Shown one piece after another: positions 55,182-64,000 of a stretch of 64,000 nt of DNA. The stretch covers positions 1 through 64,000 of the forward strand of contig NZ_CP019062.1 of the NCBI RefSeq assembly GCF_002951615.1, given 5' to 3'. Numbering within the stretch: position 1 is the first letter of the stretch; each line of letters begins with the position of its first letter. This DNA is from Rahnella sikkimica (lineage in GTDB: Bacteria > Pseudomonadota > Gammaproteobacteria > Enterobacterales > Enterobacteriaceae). The position numbers were made by a program, and so were the translations under genes. Below the pieces are notes generated by a model, which did no database searches, had not been told where the DNA came from, and was given only the letters and a program-made list of their open reading frames with translations.

Positions 55182-58100
55182 GTGAATTCAGGTTTGATGG
55201 TGTTACACGGAAATCACTCAGAAGCGCTGAGGGATATTCTGGTGTCGTGGATGGCGGCGCATCCGCTGTCTCCGCTGGAAAACGAAGTGATTCTGGTACA
55301 AAGCAACGGGATCAATCAGTGGCTGAAACTGGCGCTGGCGCGCGATGTGTCCGAAGGCGGCTGCGGGATCGCGGCGGCGCTGGACATCAAACTGCCTGCG
55401 CGCTTTTTCTGGCAGGTTTACCGCGCGGTGCTGGGCAAAGACCAGGTGCCGGATTCGTCGCCGTTTGACCGCTCGCTGCTGACCTGGCGGCTGATCCGTC
55501 TGTTGCCGCAATTACTGCCTGAACCTGTTTTTGCTCCGCTGGCGCGTTTCTTAAAAGATGACGGCGATATGCGTAAGCTGCATCAGCTGGCGCAGCGTCT
55601 GGCGGATTTGTTCGATCAGTATCAGGTATACCGCGCCGACTGGCTCGAAGACTGGGGCAACGGGCTGGACGTGTTGCGCACCAGCCGTAAAGGCAGCGAG
55701 CCGGTGCCGGAAAACCTGCTGTGGCAGCCGCAATTGTGGCGCGCACTGCTGGACGATGTGCCTGAAAGCGAGCGGGGAACCAGCCGCGCCGCACTGCATC
55801 AGCGTTTTCTGCAACATGCTCAAACTATTCCTGAAGACCAGCGTCCGGCCGGTTTGCCTGCGCGGCTGATCGTCTTCGGCATTTCGTCGCTGCCGCAACA
55901 ATCCTTAGAAGTTCTGGCTGTGCTCGGCCGCTGGACGCACATCTTTATGTGTGTCCATAACCCGTGCGAGCACGACTGGAGCGATATTATCGCCGATAAA
56001 GATCTTCTGCGCGCCGAACGTGCGCGTCAGCAGCGCAAACCGGGCATGCCGCAGGTGATTGCCGAAGGCGATTTGCATCAGCACGCGCATCCGCTGCTGG
56101 CGGCGTGGGGCAAACAGGGGCGCGATTACATCGGCCTGCTCAATGAATATGACAATCACGAGTCCTACGCTTCCACGCTCGCGCCGGTGATCCCGCGTAT
56201 TGATCTGTTCACCTCCAACGGCGAAGACACCTTATTGCATCAGTTGCAGGAAGACATTCTGCAACTGCGGCCGCTGGCGGAAACGAAAGACAAATGGCCT
56301 GAGATTGATGCGCTGAAAGACCCATCCCTGCGTTTTTCGATAACGCACAGCGCCCAGCGTGAAGTGGAAGTGCTGCACGACCGTCTGCTGGCCGCGCTGG
56401 CCGCCGATCCGACGCTGAAAGCGCGCGATATTATCGTGATGGTGCCGGACATTAATGGCTATGCGCCGCACATTCAGGCGGTGTTTGGCCTGATGGAACG
56501 CAGCGATCCGCGCTATATCCCGTTCACCGTGGCCGATCAGGGGCCGCGTCAGAACAACCCGTTGCTCGGTGCGCTTGAAAGCCTGCTGACGTTGCCGCAG
56601 TCGCGTTTTGCCGTCAGCGATTTGCTGGATTTACTCGATGTGCCGTCGGTGCGTCAGCGTTTTGGCATCGGTGAAGAGCAGTTGCCGCTGCTGCACCGCT
56701 GGATAAGCGCCGCCAACGTGCGCTGGGGGCTGCATGCGGAACAGCGTCAGAGCCTCGGGTTGCCGTTATCGCCGGAGCAAAACAGCTGGTTCTTCGGCCT
56801 GCAAAGAATGCTGCTCGGTTACGCCGTTGGCAGCGGTGACGCCTGGCAGGGCATTGAACCGCTGGACGAAATCGGCGGGCTGGAAGCAGCGCTGATTGGC
56901 CCGCTGTCGCATCTCTTAAATTGCCTTGATGAAACCTGGCGTCAGCTGTGTGAACCCGCGTCGCCACAGGTGTGGGGCGAACGTTTACAGGCGTTGCTCA
57001 GCGGGTATTTTGCCGAAGATGACGGCGACGACGGTTTTATTTTAGTGCGTCTGCATACCGAGCTGGAAACCTGGCTTGAAGCCTGTGAAAGCGTCGATCT
57101 TCAGGCCGAGCTGCCGCTGTCTGTTGTGCGCGAACACTGGCTGGCGCAGTTTGATCAGTCCGGCCTGACGCAGCCGTTCTTTGGCGGTGCCGTCACGTTT
57201 GCCACGCTGATGCCGATGCGCGCCATTCCGTTCCGCCATGTTTACCTGCTCGGAATGAATGACGGCGATTATCCGCGCCACCGCGTGCCGATGGATTTCG
57301 ACCTGATGGGGCGTGATTACCGGCCGGGCGACCGTTCGCGCCGTGAAGATGACCGTTATCTGTTCCTCGAAGCGTTGCTGTCGGCGCGCGAACGCCTGCA
57401 TATCAGCTGGGTCGGGCGCAGCATTCTCGATAATACCGGGCGTCCGCCGTCGGTGCTGGTGGCGCAACTGCGCGACCATCTGGCAGCGGGCTGGAAAGCG
57501 CAGAACGGCGGCGACCTGGTTCACGCGATCAGCACCGAGCATCGCCTGCAACCGTTTAACCGCGATTACTTCAGCAAGGGCAGCGAGCTTTTCAGCTACG
57601 CCCACGAATGGCGCGCCGGAATGGACGCGGATATCACCGCTGAAGCGCCGCAGCCGTTGCCGCCGGTGGAGCAGGAAGGGGCGCTGACGCTGCGTCAGCT
57701 GGCGGATTTCCTGTCCGATCCGGTGCGCAGTTTCTTCCGCCAGCGGCTGAATATTTACTTCGAGCTGGAAGATGCGGGAAGTGAAGATCAGGAGCCGTTT
57801 GATATCAATGCGCTGGAGAACTGGCGTTTGCAGGATGAACTGATCCGCGCGCAGAAATGGGCGCTGGAGGCCGGAGAGTCGCGTCAGGATATTTTGCGTC
57901 AGCAGCTTGAACGCATCGAACGGCGCGGTGAACTGGCACCGGGCGAATTTGCCGCCGTGCTGAGTGAAGATCTCGCCGAGCCGATGGAAACGCTGTTCGC
58001 CAGTTATCAGAGCGTGCTTGATGAATGGCCGCAGACGCTGGCGAATGAAGCGCTGAGTGTTGAAAGCGCAGGCGTGAATGTCTCGGACTGGCTGGGCGAT

Positions 58101-58646
58101 TTACGCGCTAACGCCAGCGGGGATCGCGCCCGCGTGGTGCTGGAAAGTATCGGCATCATGACCAAAGAACGCAGTTACCGCTTTGACCGTTTGCTCCCTT
58201 ACTGGGTCGCACATCTGGCCGGACACCTCGGCGGACAGCCGATGCACAGCATCATTATCAGTAAAAACGGCACGGCAGAATTACCGCCGCTGGAGATTAA
58301 TGAGGCGCAGGCGCTCTGGCAGCAACTGATCGAAACCTGGCAGCAGGGACAATTACGGCCGTTACCGCTGGCGGTCAAAACAGCCTTTGTCTGGCTGAAA
58401 AAAGACGGCACCGCGCAAAGTCCGCCGGACAGCGATGCCGGGCTTGCGGCCCGCGATACCTATGAAAATCACGATCCGGCTAACATGAAATTTGGTGAAC
58501 GCGACAGCAACCCGTATCTGGCGCGCGCGTGGCCGGATTTCGCCACGCTCTGGTCCGGCGGCGAATTCGCTGAACTGGCTGACAAATTGCTGGCACCGCT
58601 GAAAAATCATCTTTCCCGCAGCAGCAAAAAAGGAGCGAAAGAATGA
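55182..58646 (+). CDS. recC: RecBCD enzyme subunit RecC (Pseudomonas-like lineage)
   Basis: 1154 residues (E. coli 1122) from GTG 55182; AAGGGA upstream. RecC is the inactive-helicase scaffold that recognises Chi and holds the RecB and RecD motors. The start VLHGNHSEALRDILVSWM, then LENEVILVQSNGINQWLKLALA resembles the RecC that I recall from Pseudomonas (LHGN...LENE...QSNGMAQWLKLALA) more than E. coli (MILVQSTGMAQWLQ). Later blocks such as MRAIPFRHVYLLGMNDGDYPRH and GRDYRPGDRSRREDDRYLFLEALLSARERL are pan-RecC. Ends with an ATGA overlap into recB. Confidence 0.92.
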   Translation: MNSGLMVLHGNHSEALRDILVSWMAAHPLSPLENEVILVQSNGINQWLKLALARDVSEGGCGIAAALDIKLPARFFWQVYRAVLGKDQVPDSSPFDRSLLTWRLIRLLPQLLPEPVFAPLARFLKDDGDMRKLHQLAQRLADLFDQYQVYRADWLEDWGNGLDVLRTSRKGSEPVPENLLWQPQLWRALLDDVPESERGTSRAALHQRFLQHAQTIPEDQRPAGLPARLIVFGISSLPQQSLEVLAVLGRWTHIFMCVHNPCEHDWSDIIADKDLLRAERARQQRKPGMPQVIAEGDLHQHAHPLLAAWGKQGRDYIGLLNEYDNHESYASTLAPVIPRIDLFTSNGEDTLLHQLQEDILQLRPLAETKDKWPEIDALKDPSLRFSITHSAQREVEVLHDRLLAALAADPTLKARDIIVMVPDINGYAPHIQAVFGLMERSDPRYIPFTVADQGPRQNNPLLGALESLLTLPQSRFAVSDLLDLLDVPSVRQRFGIGEEQLPLLHRWISAANVRWGLHAEQRQSLGLPLSPEQNSWFFGLQRMLLGYAVGSGDAWQGIEPLDEIGGLEAALIGPLSHLLNCLDETWRQLCEPASPQVWGERLQALLSGYFAEDDGDDGFILVRLHTELETWLEACESVDLQAELPLSVVREHWLAQFDQSGLTQPFFGGAVTFATLMPMRAIPFRHVYLLGMNDGDYPRHRVPMDFDLMGRDYRPGDRSRREDDRYLFLEALLSARERLHISWVGRSILDNTGRPPSVLVAQLRDHLAAGWKAQNGGDLVHAISTEHRLQPFNRDYFSKGSELFSYAHEWRAGMDADITAEAPQPLPPVEQEGALTLRQLADFLSDPVRSFFRQRLNIYFELEDAGSEDQEPFDINALENWRLQDELIRAQKWALEAGESRQDILRQQLERIERRGELAPGEFAAVLSEDLAEPMETLFASYQSVLDEWPQTLANEALSVESAGVNVSDWLGDLRANASGDRARVVLESIGIMTKERSYRFDRLLPYWVAHLAGHLGGQPMHSIIISKNGTAELPPLEINEAQALWQQLIETWQQGQLRPLPLAVKTAFVWLKKDGTAQSPPDSDAGLAARDTYENHDPANMKFGERDSNPYLARAWPDFATLWSGGEFAELADKLLAPLKNHLSRSSKKGAKE

Positions 58647-61600
58647 AGGAACGCATTTTTCCCTCTGCGCTGAATGTGCTGAATTTCCCGCTGACCGGCA
58701 GTCGCCTGATTGAGGCCAGCGCCGGGACGGGTAAAACCTTCACCATCGCCGCGCTGTATGTGCGGCTGGTGCTCGGTCATGGCGCTGAAAATGCCTTCAG
58801 CCGCCCGCTGACGCCGCCGGAAATTCTGGTGGTGACGTTCACCGATGCCGCCACCAAAGAGCTGCGTGACAGGATCCGCGAACGCTTGTCCAGAGCGGCG
58901 GCGTGTTTTCTGGAAGACCCGGACCAACCCTCGGCGGGCGATGAATTCTTGCTGAGTTTGCGCGCGGAATATCCGGCGGAAGAGTGGGCGGGATGCGCAC
59001 GTAAGCTGCAACTTGCGGCGGAATGGATGGATGAATCGGCGGTCTCCACCATTCACGGCTGGTGTAACCGAATGCTCGGCGAACACGCTTTCGACAGCGA
59101 CAGTCTGTTTACGCAGACGCTGGAAACCGATCAGACCGAACTGCTGATGAACGTGGTGCGCGATTACTGGCGCAGCTTCTATTTTTCCCTGCCAGAACTG
59201 GACATCAGGACGCTGCGAGCGTGGTGGCGTTCGCCGGAAGACCTGCACAAGAAGGCGTCTCCGCTGCTCGAATATGCCGAAACGCTGGGCACGGACGAAA
59301 CGCCCGCTGACGTTTTTGAGACCACGAATCAGCAAAAAACCGCCGAACTGAGCGAGCTGAAAGCGGGTTGGGCGCAATGGACGCAGGAACTGCGCACGAT
59401 CCTCGAAGGTGCGGTGGCGGCGAAAGTGGTCGATGGCCGGAAAATTCAGGCGCGGTATTTTAATCCGTGGCTGGAAAAACTGCATGCCTGGGCGACCAGC
59501 GACGAGATCATGCCGGATCTGAAAACCGGCTGGGATCGCCTGACGCCGGACGGTCTGGCCGAATGCTGGAAGCAGGGGCAGCCGCCTGCGCATCCGGCGC
59601 TGACGGCGATGGAAACGCTGAAAGCGCGTCTGGAAATGTTGCCGGACGCCCGCAGCGGCCTGCTGCAACATGCCTGCCGCTGGATTGAAAACCGCTTTGA
59701 CGTTGAACAGAAAAAACGGGCGCAGATGGGCTTCAACGATTTGCTGACCCGCCTTGACGCCGCGCTGCGCAGCGATAACGGCGAACGGCTGGCGGAGATT
59801 ATCCGCACGCAATTCCCGGTGGCGATGATCGACGAATTTCAGGATACGGATCCGCTGCAATACCGGATTTTCGACACCGTTTACCGCGTGGCGGAAAACG
59901 CGCCGGAGCAGGGGCTGATCCTGATCGGCGATCCGAAACAGGCGATTTATGCCTTCCGCGGTGCCGACATTTATACCTATCTGCGCGCCCGCCGCGACAC
60001 CGGTGGCCGTCACTACACGCTGGCGACCAACTTTCGTTCTACCCGCGCGATGGTGGCGTCGGTCAACAGCGTCTTTGCACTGGCTGAAGACCGGCGTTCC
60101 GGCGAAGGCGCGTTTCTGTTCCGCCGTGGTGATGAAAATCAGGTGCCGTTCCTGCCGGTCGAAGCCAAAGGCCGGGATGACGCGTGGATAATCGACGGCG
60201 CAGAAGCCGCCGCCATGACGCTGTGGTACCCGGAAAATCAGAATGAGCCGTTGCCGAAAAGCCAATACGCCCAGCTGATGGCCGAAGGCTGCGCGACGGA
60301 AATCGTCCGCTTGCTGCGTCTCGGGCAGCAGGGCGCGGCAGGTTTCGGGCAGCCGGATGAGCCGCTCAAACCGGTCGCACCGGGCGACATTGCCGTGCTG
60401 GTGAATACCGGGCGGGAAGCGGCGGCAATCCGCACGGCGCTGTCCAAACGCGGCGTGCGCAGCGTGTACCTTTCTGACAAAGAATCCATTTTTCAAAGTG
60501 CGCAGGCGGGCGAATTGCAGTTCTGGCTGGCGGCTTGTGCCGCGCCGGAAAACGACCGTCTTCTGCGTGCCGCGCTGGCCACGCCTTCGCTGCATTTAAG
60601 CTGGGAAGCGCTGGACCGCCTGAATCAGGACGAAAACGAGTGGGAACGCTACGTTCAGCAATTCCAGCAACTGCGCCTGTGCTGGCGCAAGCAGGGCATT
60701 TTGCCGATGCTGCGGCGTCTGATGTGGGAGTTTGACGTGCCGCGTCATCTGCTGGCGCACGGTGATGAACGGGCGCTGACCGATTTGCTGCACCTTTCCG
60801 AATTACTGCAACAGGCCAGCGTACAGCTCGATGGCGAGCACGCGCTGATCCGCTGGCTGGCGGAACAGTGCCAGGATGAAAATCAGGGCGGCGATGCGCG
60901 TAAGCTGCGTCTGGAAAGTGACGCGGCGCTGGTGAAAGTGGTTACCGTGCATAAATCCAAAGGGCTGGAATATCCGCTGGTGTTCCTGCCGTTCGCCTGC
61001 GCGTTCCGCGCGGTGAAAAAGCAGGATTCCCCGCTGAAATGGCATACGCCGGAAGGCGAACTTGAAATCGCGCTGAGCGCCACGGAAGAGCAGCGCGAGC
61101 TGGCGGATCGCGAACGTCTGGGCGAAGATCTGCGTAAGTTTTACGTCGCACTGACCCGCTCGTGTTACGCGCTGTGGCTCGGTATGGCACCGCTGAAAGA
61201 GTTTGAGAAAAGCGCGCCGGGTTATCTTTTCCACGGCGGCGAACCGGTTGAGGCTGAAGAGCTGCCCGCCAGTTTGCAGGCGCTGGAAACGGAAAATATT
61301 CAGGCGTGGCCGCTGCCAGTTTCTGTCGGAGCCTTGTATCGCAGCGAACAGGCGTTGCCGGAACTCGGGCCGCGTCCGCCGTTGCGCACGCACAAAGGCC
61401 CGCGCTGGTGGGTATCGAGTTTTTCCGGCCTGCAAATCGCCCCGGCCGGGACTTATCTCGTGCCGGAAGCGCTGAACCGTGAACCGCCGGTGGAAATCGA
61501 AAGCGCCGCGCAGGACAGCTATTTAGAAGATAAAAAGTCAGAAAGCAAAGCGTCTGCCGACGGGCTTTTGCAGCCGATGACCGGTGAGAATTTATATGCT

Positions 61601-62323
61601 TTCCCGCGCGGTCCTGCGCCGGGTAATTTCCTGCACGGTTTGCTGGAATGGGCGGGCGATGAAGGTTTCGCCGCACTGGCGGAAAACCCGGAGCGAATTG
61701 CCGATCAGGTGGCGCGGCGCTGTAATACGCGCGGCTGGGAGCAGTGGATTGTGCCGCTGACCGGCTGGCTGACCGCGTTGCTGACGCAGCCGCTGGCGTT
61801 GCCGGGCGGAGAGAGTTTCACGCTGGCCGCTCTGCCGCCGTATCAGGTGGAAATGGAGTTCTGGTTCTCGCTGTCGCAGGTGTCCACGCGGCGTCTCGAT
61901 ACCCTGGTTCAGCACTATACGCTCGGGGGCGCAGAGCGCGCGCCGCTGCTGGCGGAAGAACTGAACGGCATGCTGAAAGGCTTTATCGATCTGGTGTTTG
62001 AGCACAACGGGCGTTATTACGTGCTGGATTACAAATCTAACTGGCTCGGCGATGACGCCACCGGTTATGACCAGACGGCGATGACGCAGTCGATGCGGGA
62101 TCACCGTTACGATTTGCAGTTCACGCTGTATCTGTTTGCGCTGCATCGTTTGCTGAAATCTCGTTTGCCGGATTACGACTACGACCGCCATATCGGCGGC
62201 GCGGTGTATTTATTCCTGCGCGGCAGCCACGCGCCGGGCAACGGGGTCTGCGTCCAGCGGCCGGATAAAGCATTAATGGAAGAACTCGACGTTCTTTTCA
62301 GCCGCACTGAGGAACGCACATGA
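58643..62323 (+). CDS. recB: RecBCD enzyme subunit RecB (helicase-nuclease)
   Basis: 1226 residues. UvrD-like helicase: Walker A EASAGTGKTF with Lys31, motif II VAMIDEFQDTDPLQYRIF, GDPKQAIYAFRGADI, motif VTVHKSKGLEYPLVFLPF, VALTRSCYALW. The nuclease domain has GNFLHGLLEWAG, then DYKSNWLG with Asp1129 and Lys1131, and MRDHRYDLQFTLYLFALHRLL. It degrades double-strand ends and loads RecA. GGAGCG precedes the start. HGWCNRMLGEHAFDSDSLFTQTLETD is like Pseudomonas RecB, as I recall, whereas E. coli has HGFCQRMLNLNAFESG. The stop overlaps recD as ATGA; ptrA is absent. Confidence 0.94.
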   Translation: MKERIFPSALNVLNFPLTGSRLIEASAGTGKTFTIAALYVRLVLGHGAENAFSRPLTPPEILVVTFTDAATKELRDRIRERLSRAAACFLEDPDQPSAGDEFLLSLRAEYPAEEWAGCARKLQLAAEWMDESAVSTIHGWCNRMLGEHAFDSDSLFTQTLETDQTELLMNVVRDYWRSFYFSLPELDIRTLRAWWRSPEDLHKKASPLLEYAETLGTDETPADVFETTNQQKTAELSELKAGWAQWTQELRTILEGAVAAKVVDGRKIQARYFNPWLEKLHAWATSDEIMPDLKTGWDRLTPDGLAECWKQGQPPAHPALTAMETLKARLEMLPDARSGLLQHACRWIENRFDVEQKKRAQMGFNDLLTRLDAALRSDNGERLAEIIRTQFPVAMIDEFQDTDPLQYRIFDTVYRVAENAPEQGLILIGDPKQAIYAFRGADIYTYLRARRDTGGRHYTLATNFRSTRAMVASVNSVFALAEDRRSGEGAFLFRRGDENQVPFLPVEAKGRDDAWIIDGAEAAAMTLWYPENQNEPLPKSQYAQLMAEGCATEIVRLLRLGQQGAAGFGQPDEPLKPVAPGDIAVLVNTGREAAAIRTALSKRGVRSVYLSDKESIFQSAQAGELQFWLAACAAPENDRLLRAALATPSLHLSWEALDRLNQDENEWERYVQQFQQLRLCWRKQGILPMLRRLMWEFDVPRHLLAHGDERALTDLLHLSELLQQASVQLDGEHALIRWLAEQCQDENQGGDARKLRLESDAALVKVVTVHKSKGLEYPLVFLPFACAFRAVKKQDSPLKWHTPEGELEIALSATEEQRELADRERLGEDLRKFYVALTRSCYALWLGMAPLKEFEKSAPGYLFHGGEPVEAEELPASLQALETENIQAWPLPVSVGALYRSEQALPELGPRPPLRTHKGPRWWVSSFSGLQIAPAGTYLVPEALNREPPVEIESAAQDSYLEDKKSESKASADGLLQPMTGENLYAFPRGPAPGNFLHGLLEWAGDEGFAALAENPERIADQVARRCNTRGWEQWIVPLTGWLTALLTQPLALPGGESFTLAALPPYQVEMEFWFSLSQVSTRRLDTLVQHYTLGGAERAPLLAEELNGMLKGFIDLVFEHNGRYYVLDYKSNWLGDDATGYDQTAMTQSMRDHRYDLQFTLYLFALHRLLKSRLPDYDYDRHIGGAVYLFLRGSHAPGNGVCVQRPDKALMEELDVLFSRTEERT

Positions 62324-64000
62324 AAATCAACCGCCGTGAAGACATTGTAAAACTGCTGGCCAGCTGGGTGGAGTGTGGCTGGCTGCGTGAACTGGATCGC
62401 GCGCTGGTGACGTTTCTGGCAAAAGAAGCGCCGGATGCGCACCCGCTTTTATTGCTGGCAACGGCGTTGACCAGCTACCAGCTTGGGCGCGGCCATGTGT
62501 GTCTGGATTTGCAAGCCACGCTGGCAGACAGCGCGTTTTCGCTCTCGCTTCCGCCCGACGGCGATCATTCCGATGGCGCGATTTCCCGCCCGTCGGCGGT
62601 GCTTGACGATCTGAGTCTGGAAGAGTGGATGGCGGCGCTGGTGAACCCGCAGCTGGTGGGCAGCGGTGACGGCAATTCGCCGCTGGTGCTCGCCGGACAC
62701 CGCCTGTATCTGCGGCGTTACTGGCAGTACGAGCAGAACGTGCGCGAGGCCATTGAACAGCGACTGAGCCGCACGCAGCTGAATGCGCTGCCCGCGAAAT
62801 CGTTGCGCGCGTCACTCGATGCCCTGTTCCCGCAGGCCGGAAACGCGGAGCCGGTGAACTGGCAGAAACTGGCGTGCGGGCTGGCGGCGGGCGGTGCGTT
62901 CAGCATTATTACCGGCGGCCCCGGCACCGGAAAAACCACTACGGTGGTGCGTCTGCTGGCGCTTTTGCAGGCGCTGGCGCTGGAAGAAAACGGCCAGCCG
63001 CTGCGTATCCGGCTGGCGGCGCCGACCGGTAAAGCGGCGGCGCGTCTGAATGAATCAGTGGCCGGTGCCGTTTCGCGGTTAGATCTGCACGCGCTGAACA
63101 ACGGCGATGCGGTGCGCGACAGTATTAATACCGACGTGGTAACGCTTCACCGGTTGCTCGGCAGCCGGCCGGATACCCGGCATTTCCGGCATCATGCGGG
63201 CAATCCGCTGATGCTCGACGTGCTGGTGGTGGACGAAGCGTCGATGGTCGATCTGGAAATGATGGCGGCGCTGCTGGCCGCGCTTCCCCAGAATGCACGG
63301 CTGATCCTGCTCGGCGATAAAGATCAGCTGGCCTCGGTGGAAGCCGGTGCGCTGCTCAGCGAGTTATGTCAGCGGGCAACGGGCGGGCATTATCTGCCGC
63401 AAACCCGTGACTGGCTGCAAAGCGTAACAGGGGAAAAAATTCCGGATGCGCTGGTCGATCCGGCGGGAACGTCGATGGATCAGGCCGTGGTGATGCTGCG
63501 CCACAGCTACCGTTTTGATGCACAAAGCGGCATCGGACGGCTGGCGGAAGCGGTCAATGATGGCGACGTTAAAGCGCTGAAACAGGTCTGGAAACAGGGT
63601 TACGCCGATCTGGCACAGCTTACGCTTACCGCGGATGACGACACTGAACTGCACGATTGGGTGATTAACGGCGGGGCGGGGCGGTTTCCGGCTGCGCAAA
63701 GCCGACAGGGCGTTGAGCCGCCGGTCGGCTACCGCCATTATCTGAACGTGATGACCAATGAACGTCCGGCGGATGATGCGCCGCCGGAAGCGTTCAGCGC
63801 CTGGGCTGCGAAAGTGCTGCTGGCGTACAGTCAGTTCCAGTTGCTGTGTGCTTTGCGTGGCGGGCGCTGGGGCGTGGAGGGCCTGAATCAGCGGATCGCG
63901 GAAATACTGTATAAAGACGGGTTGCTGAAAGGCGCGGTTGGCTGGTTCCCAGGGCGTCCGGTGCTGGTGACGCGCAATGATTACAGTCAGCGGTTAATGA
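62320..64000 (+). CDS. recD: RecBCD enzyme subunit RecD (partial, runs off the window)
   Basis: 560 codons open to the last base, beginning MKINRREDIVKLLASW. Superfamily 1B 5'-3' helicase: Walker A IITGGPGTGKTTT with Lys205, then IRLAAPTGKAAARLNESV, TLHRLLG, Walker B VLVVDEASMVDLEMM, RLILLGDKDQLASVEAGALL and RHSYRF. Near the end VTRNDYSQRLM precedes the expected NGD motif, so about 60-100 residues lie outside. It is the fast motor of the complex. Starts within the recB stop. Confidence 0.95.
   Translation, partial: MKINRREDIVKLLASWVECGWLRELDRALVTFLAKEAPDAHPLLLLATALTSYQLGRGHVCLDLQATLADSAFSLSLPPDGDHSDGAISRPSAVLDDLSLEEWMAALVNPQLVGSGDGNSPLVLAGHRLYLRRYWQYEQNVREAIEQRLSRTQLNALPAKSLRASLDALFPQAGNAEPVNWQKLACGLAAGGAFSIITGGPGTGKTTTVVRLLALLQALALEENGQPLRIRLAAPTGKAAARLNESVAGAVSRLDLHALNNGDAVRDSINTDVVTLHRLLGSRPDTRHFRHHAGNPLMLDVLVVDEASMVDLEMMAALLAALPQNARLILLGDKDQLASVEAGALLSELCQRATGGHYLPQTRDWLQSVTGEKIPDALVDPAGTSMDQAVVMLRHSYRFDAQSGIGRLAEAVNDGDVKALKQVWKQGYADLAQLTLTADDDTELHDWVINGGAGRFPAAQSRQGVEPPVGYRHYLNVMTNERPADDAPPEAFSAWAAKVLLAYSQFQLLCALRGGRWGVEGLNQRIAEILYKDGLLKGAVGWFPGRPVLVTRNDYSQRLM

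Noticed and set aside
58607..60595. 662-codon minus-strand frame opposite recB
   Set aside because: Arg/Gln/His-rich shadow of the recB reading frame with no recognisable domain; recB on the plus strand has complete helicase motifs.

Overview
The window looks like an Enterobacterales chromosome. The order gmhA-yafJ-dpaA-dinB-pepD-gpt-frsA-crl-proB-proA-tRNA-Thr is that of the Escherichia coli lpcA-thrW region, but phoE is missing between crl and proB. The later gene content (type 1-like fimbriae, CadC/FidL-like pair, several ABC operons, Aer-like receptor) suggests a Yersiniaceae-type genus such as Rahnella, Ewingella or Serratia. The genus is inference only.

Region 1 (1-11415) is a near-perfect 11.4-kb palindrome. 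The left arm (1-5697) is the reverse complement of the right arm (5698-11415) and folds about a GGATCC inside gmhA. The left arm is full of one-base homopolymer indels. The right arm carries a few too, but only in its inner half. The two arms carry different errors: dinB is broken at different places in each, and so is yafJ, so their consensus is intact. This is best read as a fold-back sequencing or assembly artefact at a contig end. The left-arm genes should not be counted as real second copies.

Region 2 (11421-16023) is conserved core: frsA, crl, the proBA operon and a complete tRNA-Thr(UGU) with its own promoter. Region 3 (16180-20300) is an accessory patch. A second tRNA-Thr gene, thrW-like, keeps only its first 24 bases and then runs into very AT-rich DNA. 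That DNA encodes a 461-residue protein with a C-terminal HEPN-type R-x4-H motif (a candidate defence RNase), an Ash-like phage remnant, a Ner/SfsB-like regulator and small hypothetical proteins. Region 4 (20364-21807) holds a TehA-like transporter and a DUF333 lipoprotein.

Region 5 (21832-30962) is a chaperone-usher fimbrial operon (regulator, major subunit, chaperone, usher, minor subunit, adhesin). Across a 1.1-kb gap lie a divergent CadC-like membrane regulator, a frameshifted FidL-like partner, and an orphan DUF1795 protein. Region 6 (31378-34040) has a GlxA-type AraC regulator and an Aer-like receptor.

Region 7 (34463-43264) looks like one catabolic locus: a branched-chain-amino-acid-type ABC importer with a VOC protein, a divergent GntR regulator, an M20 amidohydrolase and a ProC-family reductase. 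Matching TGCATACA-type sites lie in the shared intergenic region. It is followed by a dCache chemoreceptor with a sigma-28-like promoter. Region 8 (45289-51804) is a sugar operon: TIM-barrel isomerase, binding protein, RbsA-type ATPase, RbsC-type permease, RpiR regulator and PfkB kinase. Region 9 (51808-55052) holds an Rdx selenoprotein-like protein, LysR, an old yellow enzyme and an SRPBCC protein. Region 10 (55182-64000, open at the end) is a recC-recB-recD operon with 4-base overlaps, no ptrA, and a Pseudomonas-like rather than E. coli-like sequence character.
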